Assembly (NCBI RefSeq): GCF_031143425.1
Contig: NC_090444.1
Location: 56,849,533-56,913,532 of the forward strand
Reading direction: 5' to 3'
DNA from: Pleurodeles waltl
Lineage: Eukaryota; Chordata; Amphibia; Caudata; Salamandridae
DNA: 64,000 nt
The notes beneath the pieces are model-generated. The model made no database searches. It had not been told where the DNA came from and was given only the letters and a program-made list of their open reading frames with translations. Shown here piece by piece: positions 57,803 to 64,000 of this stretch. Within the stretch, counting starts at the first letter, position 1. Each line of letters opens with the position of its first letter. The translations under genes were made by a program, and so were the position numbers.

Positions 57803-58032
57803 TGATAACACTGAGTATTCTCTTTTATTGTGTATAGGTACTGTGTAACTATAGTGGTATTGCAGGAGCTTTGCATATCTAATAGTTCAGCCTTGGCTGC
57901 TCTGCTACAGCTACCCCTAGACAGCCTAAGCTGCTAGAACACTGCCTTCATTTCACAAATACGGGATAACTGGACCTGGTATAAGGTGTACATACCTTAG
58001 GTACCCAATATAAAACAGGCCAGCCTCCTACA

Positions 58033-58226
58033 TCACTATATTACTGTGGGGGTTGGTACAAATACTTTACACATTGCATTTGGGTTAAGCCTTACTGCTT
58101 GTGGCAAGCTACCAAAGGAGTGAGCAGGGATTAACTAGGTGTGTTTATCCCTTACCCCAACTAGAGTGAGGGCCCCTGCTTGGACAGAGTGCAAACTGAC
58201 TGCCAACCAGAGACCCCATTTCTAAC
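58033..58226 (-). mobile_element. LTR-like end (TGTTAG...), same family as 7,381-9,451
   Basis: Read on the minus strand it starts TGTTAGAAATGGGGTCTC and matches the right end of the element at 9,260-9,451 for about 190 bp. It lies directly downstream of the minus-strand pol, where a 3' LTR would be expected, so it may be that element's LTR, truncated at 58,033. Confidence 0.55.
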
Positions 58227-58479
58227 AGCATGTATAGGGGAGAGAGCGCATGCACTTTAGCACTGGTCAGCAGTGGTAAAGTGTGCAAAGTCCTAAAACC
58301 AGCAAAAAAGGGGTCAATACAGGCAGGCAAAAAGTTGGTAGATGTCCACCCGTAGGCTGTCAAGTATAACATGTGTCCTCCCAGCTGAAAGTAGGGAGAG
58401 CTACCCAACCCCTTGGGAGCTCTCATCACTAAGGTGGAAGAAACCGGAAAGACCATCAGCATTGGGGTGGTAAGTCCCC

Positions 58480-59046
58480 AGGCGATGCTCTGCCGTAAAA
58501 TTCATACCATGTAAGGAGATGGACCACGTCAAGAGCTTAGGATTTTCATTCCTCATCTGCATGATCCATCTGAGGGGCCTGTGGTCTTTCTGAATTCAGA
58601 AGTGAGTCTCAAACAGGGATGGTCTTAGCTTTTTCAGTGTCCAGACCACAGCAAGTGCTTCCCCTTCATAGGAACTCCACATCTGTCCCGTGGAAGTAAA
58701 CTCCTGCTAATGAAGGCTACTGGTTGGTCTAGGCCCTCTTCATTCAGCTGTGCTAAGACTGCCCCGTGCCATGCTCTGAAGCGTCTGTCTGCACTATCAA
58801 TTACTTGGAGTAATCAGGGGCCCGGAGCACCGGTGCTGTGCGCATGGTTTCCTAGAGGAAATCAAAGGTTTTCTGACAACCCTCTGTCCAGATCACCAAC
58901 CAGGGGTGCTTCTTAGAAGTCAACTCAGTTAAGGGGAAATGTCAATTTCCATTAACAAATCTTCAGATGTAACCAGTGAAGCCTAGGAAGGTTCTTACTT
59001 TAGTTTTGGTTTTAGGTGGTTGCCAAGCCATGATTGTTTCAATCTT
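58480..59046 (-). pseudogene. Gypsy pol: RNase H remnant
   Basis: Minus-strand frames include VRTFLGFTGYI (start of the RT/RNase H link, near 58,970), HPWLVIWTEGCQKTFDFL, then LIVQTDASEHGTGQS with the first catalytic Asp (near 58,790). The later RNase H motifs are badly broken. It directly follows RT on the same strand. Confidence 0.6.
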
Positions 59047-59049
59047 GGC

Positions 59050-59616
59050 CTAGAGGGGCTGCACCTTGTCTCCACCTACCTGGTGTCTCAAATACACCAT
59101 ATAGCCCTGCCCAATATGGCACTTATTGGCCTTGAGTGTCAGTCCTGCCTCTTGCAGAGCCTGGAGCACCTCTTGGAGGTGAAGCAGGTGTTCCTCCCAG
59201 CTGGCACTGTAGACGGCAACGCAGTGTAAGTAGGTGACACAGAGTGCCTCTTTACCAGCCAGGACCCTGTTAACTAACTGTTGAAAGGTAGCAGGGGTAT
59301 TCTTCAAGCCAAAGGATATCACCCAGGATTGGTAATGACCCTCAGAGGTTGAGAATGTTGACCTGTCATTTGCCCCCTCAGTCCGGGCGATCTACCAGTA
59401 CCCTGGTGTTAAATCAAAGATTCTGATGAATTTGGCAGCACATAAGCCATCAATGAGCTCATCAGCTCTGGTTATGGGGTGTGCGTCAGTCTTGGTGATG
59501 GAACTGAGGCCTTGGTAGGCCACACAGAACTGAAGTTCTGCTTTGGCACTCAGTGAGGCAACCTTTTGTACCAATACCACTCGGCTGGACCAGGGACTGT
59601 TAGAGGTTTCAATCAC
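59050..59616 (-). pseudogene. Gypsy pol: reverse transcriptase
   Basis: The first frame (59,616-59,392) reads ETSNSPWSSRVVLVQK, FCVAYQGLSSITKTDAHPIT, FIRIFDLTPGYW, with the motif A Asp present. The second frame (59,322-59,050) reads SFGLKNTPATFQQLVNRVLA, then YLHCVAVY where YLDDIAVY is expected: both Asp of the YxDD box are lost. It ends with HLLHLQEVLQALQEAGLTLK. This is a Ty3/Gypsy type RT, here placed after integrase. Confidence 0.85.
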
Positions 59617-59618
59617 CC

Positions 59619-60131
59619 CTAAAGCATCTTGGCAACGTCCTCCTTGATACTGGCTGTCACCCTGTCTGATAACATGTAAATATTGTTATTTACAGAGGGA
59701 ATGTCTGCTGTATCAATATCATGGACGCACAGATATGTGAGTCCAGGGGTGAGGGAAAACAGGGAGGAAGACTGTCCCATTAACTGGTAACAGCCACCTC
59801 GCTGGTCTAGGGTCAGGGAGTCAGAGAGGGTGACACCCTCCAATGACCAATCACTTTCATGTGCAGAGAGGTGGGCAAGGAGAGGTTCAATCTCCTCCTC
59901 CACACCCTCATTTGTCCAAAGCAGCATAGTGAATTCCCACCTCTCAAAGTGAGGCTTGAGTCTGTTGACATGGAGAACCCTTAGGGAGCTTCTAGGGATC
60001 TGGAAGTCCACTAAATATGTGTCCTCCCCCTTATACTCCTTTATTTCATATGGCCCAGTCCAGCGATCCTGGAGAGCTCTGGGATCTACTGGCTCTATGA
60101 CCCATACTTTGTCATCAGGTTGAAACTCCAC
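59619..60131 (-). pseudogene. Gypsy pol: integrase C-terminal (GPY/F) and link to RT
   Basis: The 170-codon frame contains DDKVWVIEPVDPRALQDRWT, GPYEIKEY (the GPY/F module of Gypsy integrases), VLHVNRLKPHFERWE, then LFSLTPGLTYLCVHDIDTAD and YMLSDRVTASIKEDVAKML, which is the usual lead-in to a Gypsy RT. It thus joins the end of integrase to the start of RT without a gap, which proves the order integrase-RT for this copy. A one-base shift separates it from RT at 59,618. Confidence 0.85.
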
Positions 60132-60429
60132 TAGTGTCCTTCTGGTAACACCAGTGTTTCATCACCTCTTGACTGGCCTCAAAGTTGCTTTTGGCCTTGT
60201 TCCAGAAGCGGTGCATCTGGTTGCGGAGAGCCAACATTTAGCTAACCACATCCTGGAGGGTTTCCACGGGGGCTTTCTCCCACCCCTCCTTGACAATGCT
60301 TAGGGGCCCCCTGACAAGGTAGACATAGAGAAGCTCAAAGAGACTAAACCCTACCCCTTGCTGGGGTACTTCTCTGTAAGCAAAGAGAAGGCATGGCAAT
60401 AGGGCATTCTACTTACACCTCATGGCCTC

Positions 60430-61026
60430 ATGTAGGCCTGCAATCATGCCCTTCAAGGTGTTGTTGAATATTTCACTAGACCATTAGATTGAGGTTGATA
60501 GGGTATGGTCAACTTGTAAGTTACACAATACACATCCCGCATGGGATTCATGTATGCAGACATGAAGTTAGTGTCTCTGTCAGACATTATCTCTTTGGGT
60601 AACCCCACATAGGTAAGGATCCCCATCAAAGTTCAGGTCATAACAGGTGCAGTCACCATCCTCAGAAGAATTGAGTCTAGGTTGCGTGTAGTGTGGTCCA
60701 CCAAGACCAGGATGAACTTGGGGTCCAATTGACCAAGGATGTTGATTCCCACCCTTTCAAAGGGGGTGCCAATGGTGGGATCAGGGGAGTCTTCAGCGTT
60801 TTCCTTGACTTCCCACTGGCCTGTCTGGTGGGACTTGACCTGTAAAATGATCTGATGCTGTCTTCATTCTGGGCCAATAGATGTGGATGACCAGCCTGGC
60901 AAAGGTTTTGTCTTGCCTTAAATGTCCTGCCAGAGGTATGTCATGAGCTAAACTCAGTAGGAAGTCCGAGTAACACTGAGGGCCCACCAGCACACATGCT
61001 GCCCAAGTCTCTGGAGCCTTAGGCAC
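60430..61026 (-). pseudogene. Gypsy pol: integrase zinc-binding and catalytic core
   Basis: Frames read LLSLAHDIPLAGHLRQDKTF, IHIYWPRMKTASDHF, which holds the His pair of the HHCC domain. The Cys pair is replaced (YRSSPTRQASGK). The core shows FERVGINILGQLDP (Asn where the first catalytic Asp belongs, about 60,740), IMSDRDTNFMSAYM (second Asp kept) and PYQPQSNGLVKYS (Lys where the Glu belongs, about 60,482). With two of three catalytic residues changed plus frameshifts, it is inactive. Confidence 0.8.
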
Positions 61027-61039
61027 ACTATATAGGAGA

Positions 61040-61403
61040 TTATTCTCCCAGTAAATAACATGATCCCCAGATGCTTTTGCCTCACGCCCTCATGAGTGGG
61101 ACACTCTTTCTGCACTTTGCAGAATTCCTCCCTGGTAAGCCCACCCTCAACTTGCCAGCCAGCAAGCTCAGGTATGTCACCTAGGGCAGGAATGTGATCC
61201 CCGGTTGGCTCAGGGGCCTCCTCCTCAGGGATCCAGTCAAACTTCATGTTGTGAACTTCTGAGACCGGTTTCCCACACCCCTTGCACCTCTCCGTAGCAG
61301 ATGCCTGGGCCATTCTTTTAGGGTCCCGATGCCCTTGACTCCCCCCCCCCCGGGTGGCTATGGACCTTGTGGTCATACATACCCATTTAGGTGATCCCAT
61401 CAT
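61040..61403 (-). pseudogene. Gypsy pol: region upstream of integrase, with CxxC
   Basis: The frame starts near 61,403 and includes ATERCKGCGKPVSEVHNMKF, EEEAPEPTGDHIPALGD, then EEFCKVQKECPTHEG. A frameshift near 61,085 separates it from the integrase zinc domain (DHVIYWENNLLYSVPKAPET is read in the other frame). I do not recognise the CxxC module, but it is in place of the protease-to-integrase linker. The element is cut at 61,404 by an LTR piece; gag and protease are not seen on this strand. Confidence 0.6.
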
Positions 61404-61498
61404 TGTAAGAAAGTACCCTCTTTCTTGGCATGGTTACTCCCATTTTCTGCCTTATGTCAGTGTGCTTCACTGTGTCTACTGGGATCCTGCTAATCAGG
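61404..61498 (+). mobile_element. Gypsy LTR 5' end fragment (95 bp)
   Basis: TGTAAGAAAGTACCCTC... to '...ctgggatcctgctaatcagg' matches the first ~105 bp of the LTR at 54,856. It stops at the point where a reversed LTR end begins. Confidence 0.7.
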
Positions 61499-62018
61499 TG
61501 TAGAAGACTGGCCCAGTTTGTGGTGGGTACCTGTGGTACTTACACGTTATACCAGGTCCAGTTTTCAATTAGTGTATGTAGTCAGTATCTAGAAGCCAGG
61601 CTATTTAATGGTAGTGGGGATGAGCAGCCAAGGCGTAACTAGGAGACATACAAAGCACATGCAATATCACTACAGTCATACAGTACTTACACACATGAAA
61701 GAAAATACTCAGTGGTACAAAAATAAAGGTACTTTATTTTGGAGACACACTTGCCAAAAAAACCTTAGAGACTATACTCCCTTAGGAAGTAAGTAATATA
61801 CACAATATGTACACTAGTATCCAAAAACAGGAAAGTAAACAGTGAGAAAACAGTGCAATTAGTGAAAATCACAATAGTTAGAAATGGGCATAGGGGGGAA
61901 CACAAACCATATACTAAGAAAGTGGAATGCGAATGTCGGTTTCCCAACTAGGCAAGTGTAGTGTGTGGAGGGGCGCTGGGAGTATTAGAAAACACCAAAG
62001 GCAAGTAATAGAACCCAC
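61499..62018 (-). mobile_element. Gypsy LTR 3' end fragment, reversed
   Basis: Read on the plus strand it starts 'tgtagaagactggccc', the reverse of the '...cctcctaca' end of the LTR at 58,032, and matches it back to about 57,490. It would be the end of an LTR of the minus-strand element, or a separate insertion. Confidence 0.7.
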
Positions 62019-62019
62019 C

Positions 62020-63150
62020 CACCATCATCTTTTTGTGTTGCCATATTTGCTCAGCATGGGAAGGGCATGTCCAGATGTGGGTCCCATGTTCACTGTGCCA
62101 CTGGTTTCAAGCTAGCCCAGCTGATAAGGGGTGATACTCCAAAACCAGTCCTGGGATGCTTGTTTTTGATACAGGGAGAACCTGACTTGGCAGTTCGGGC
62201 CTGAATGTTCCCATGAGGAGCAGGGTCAAGACTGATTTGCATATGGCTGGGCACAAACTGAGGTGGCATGGTAAGCAAAAAAAGATGGATTCAACCCAGA
62301 TCTGTGACTGGGGTGAGTGTTTAACAAAGTTCAGATATAGTTGTCCTATGTGGGAAGGGTATGCCCAGACATGGGTCCCGTGCTCCCTGTGCCACTGGAT
62401 TAAAGCTAGCCTGGCTGATGTAGGATGATACCCTGAAACAGGTACCAGGTTATTGTTTCTGGTCCAGGGAGGATCTGGCTTGGCAGTTGGTGCTGGACTC
62501 TTCCCATGGGGAGCAATGTCAAAACTGATTTACATATGTCTGGGTCCAATTTGGTGTGGCATGATAAGCAAATAAATGGACTCAACCCAGATTGGTGGCT
62601 GGGCTAAGACTTTGACAATGTTCAGTGTTCCATCCATCATCATTTTGTGTTGCTATAGTTGTCATAGGTGTGAAGGGTATGGCCAGACGTGGCCCCCAGG
62701 CTCACTGCACCACTGGATTCAAACTAGCATGGCTGATGAGAGGTGATACCATGAAACTGGTACCAGAATGCTTCTTTCTGGTCCAGTGAGGACCTGGCTT
62801 GGCAGTTTGAGTTGGCCTGTTCCCATGAGGACAGGGAGAAGATTGGTTTGCATATGATTGGGAAGAACTGGGGTGGGATAGTGAGCAAGAAAATCAATGG
62901 CTCCATCTTAGATCTGTGATTGGGGGTGAATGTCTTGTGCACAGTGTGCCCTTGGATTCAAGGTAGTCTGGCTGATGTGGAGTGATACCCTAAAACTGGT
63001 CCCAGGATGCTTGCTTCTGGTCCAGAGAGGACCTGGTTTGGCAGTTCGGGCTGGACTGTTCCCATGGGGAGCAGGGTCAAGACTGATTTGCTAATGGTTG
63101 GGTCCAAACTGTGTGTCATGGTGAGCAACAAAATTATGGATTCTAGCTTG
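62020..63150 (+). repeat. ~300-bp tandem repeat, four copies
   Basis: The marker 'ctgat...gatac' preceded by 'ctagc' or 'tagtc' recurs at about 62,112, 62,407, 62,727 and 62,964. Shared words in each copy: 'cttctggtccag', 'cttggcagtt', 'ttcccatg', 'gatttgcatatg', 'gatctgtgactgggg'. The last interval is shorter (~237 bp) through a deletion. Short frames within it are not genes. Confidence 0.8.
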
Positions 63151-63419
63151 ATCTGTGACTATAGGTGAGTGTTTGACAATGTTTAGCATTCTGTTCATCA
63201 TCTTGTTTTGTATTAGATACAGATAGGAGTGAGCCAACATTAGTAACAATTAACATCGTTGAACTGTTTATATTGTTTACCATTCTAATAATGTTGATCA
63301 TAGTAACATGCCTTATCTTTCTAATAATCACAGCTCATGCCCTGTTTGCAAGAATATGATACATTCAATAAATGGTTTGAAAATGCATTTTTGTATCATT
63401 CTTGTGTTTACTTTGGACA
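63151..63419. other. No gene recognised
   Basis: AT-rich spacer between the tandem repeat and the LINE fragment. Confidence 0.5.
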
Positions 63420-63990
63420 TGCTAGAGTGACCAAACAGAAGAGTTAGATCTGTGTCCACCAATTCCTTGATAATCAGAGTGTCATGTTTGTAAACAAAAC
63501 AGCTCCTGACCAACTGATCACTCAGTTATATTTTTTTCAGATCTCAAAGTCAATATCTTAGCCTATATTTTACAATTTAGGTTCCGTAGGGATAAAGGTC
63601 TGTAATTTTACCATAGGGAAGAATCACAATCTTTTTTGATTTTCTACTGAGCATAGGTATCAATAAAGAACCTTCAGCTTTCCCACATGTGCTAAAATTA
63701 ATCAAACTGTGACATCAATTTGGGCACTGAAGATTTTGAAGAACTAGCTAAAACTCAATTGTAAATCCATCAGTGGCAGGTGCTTTGCACTTTCAGATTT
63801 TATTCAATGCATGAAGTACCTCTAGTGAGCCTACATCTTTTTCTAATGATCAATCAACTGTAGCTAGAATTCTTTTATTAATATTATTGAACTAAGATTC
63901 TATTGCGCCTTAGGGCATTCACATTCTTGGAATAAGCTGACTCATTAATTTCCAAAGGAAGCTGAAGTATAATCATCAATTTTTGCCCTT
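63420..63990 (-). pseudogene. LINE-1-like ORF2 RT fragment
   Basis: Minus-strand frames read EVLHALNKI, KCKAPATDGFTIEF (the 'K.PGxDGF..EFY' block that opens L1-type RT, near 63,780), then RSKKIVILPYGK with a region like the 'SYRPISLLN' block decayed (near 63,600), then LSDQLVRSCFVYKHDTLIIK (near 63,480). Stops and shifts are frequent. The copy starts beyond the window end. Confidence 0.65.
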
Positions 63991-64000
63991 ATTTTTTAAT

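Larger units (their letters stand above)
54856..58032 (+). mobile_element. Gypsy LTR, ~3.2 kb
   Basis: It starts TGTGAGAAAGTAGCC immediately after a G-rich tract (attgggggggtta, a polypurine tract) and ends CCAGCCTCCTACA, giving TG...CA borders. The first 100 bp are matched at 61,404-61,498, and the last ~520 bp at 61,499-62,018 in reverse. The section 56,250-57,250 is more AT-rich and may be a later insertion. It has no coding capacity. The end at 58,032 is joined to a different LTR-like piece (58,033-58,226). Confidence 0.65.

Overview
This is a eukaryotic, repeat-dominated window with no convincing host gene, rRNA, tRNA or CRISPR array. Almost everything that can be recognised is a decayed transposable element. 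The mixture suggests a very large vertebrate genome, most likely a salamander or newt: many PIF/Harbinger DNA transposons with paired HARBI1-like and Myb/SANT-like genes, Gypsy elements of the type with integrase before reverse transcriptase, a foamy-like endogenous retrovirus, a Helitron, and L1 and CR1-like LINE scraps. The organism is inferred from repeat style and is not shown by any host gene.

Layout. Positions 1-7,380 hold a Harbinger scrap, an 84-bp coding-frame minisatellite (about 1,620-2,040), a LINE ORF2 tail (4,018-4,272), a ~150-bp tandem repeat (5,225-5,960) and a decayed Harbinger Myb-like exon (6,600-7,380). Positions 7,381-9,451 are an element with inverted, LTR-like ends. 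Positions 11,400-14,370 are Harbinger A, with a transposase on the minus strand and a tandemly duplicated Myb-like first exon on the plus strand.

From 15,700 to 39,830 lies one minus-strand endogenous retrovirus that later insertions have pulled apart. Its gag is at 39,822-38,890, protease/RT start at 35,490-34,292, and RT end/RNase H/integrase at 17,420-15,740. Harbinger F sits between the gag and pro pieces. Harbinger B (17,424-34,288, flanked by TAA) sits inside the RT. A further Harbinger (C, left end 20,617 next to TTA) sits inside B's own transposase gene. C brings an apparently intact two-exon Myb-like gene, a second three-exon gene and probably the transposase at 31,486-33,223.

Positions 42,945-44,600 are the N-terminal half of a Helitron Rep/helicase protein, including its HUH motif. 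Positions 47,300-49,600 are Harbinger D, the same family as B but inverted. Positions 50,076-52,440 are Harbinger G. Positions 52,480-58,032 are a plus-strand Gypsy gag-protease followed at once by a ~3.2-kb LTR. Positions 61,403-58,227 are a minus-strand Gypsy pol with the order integrase, RT, RNase H (Gmr1-like). Inverted LTR ends, a ~300-bp tandem repeat and an L1 RT fragment close the window.

How the genes relate: each Harbinger pairs a DDE transposase with a Myb/SANT-like DNA-binding partner. Nearly all copies carry stops, frameshifts or altered catalytic residues. The clear exception is the Myb-like gene at 20,922-23,299.
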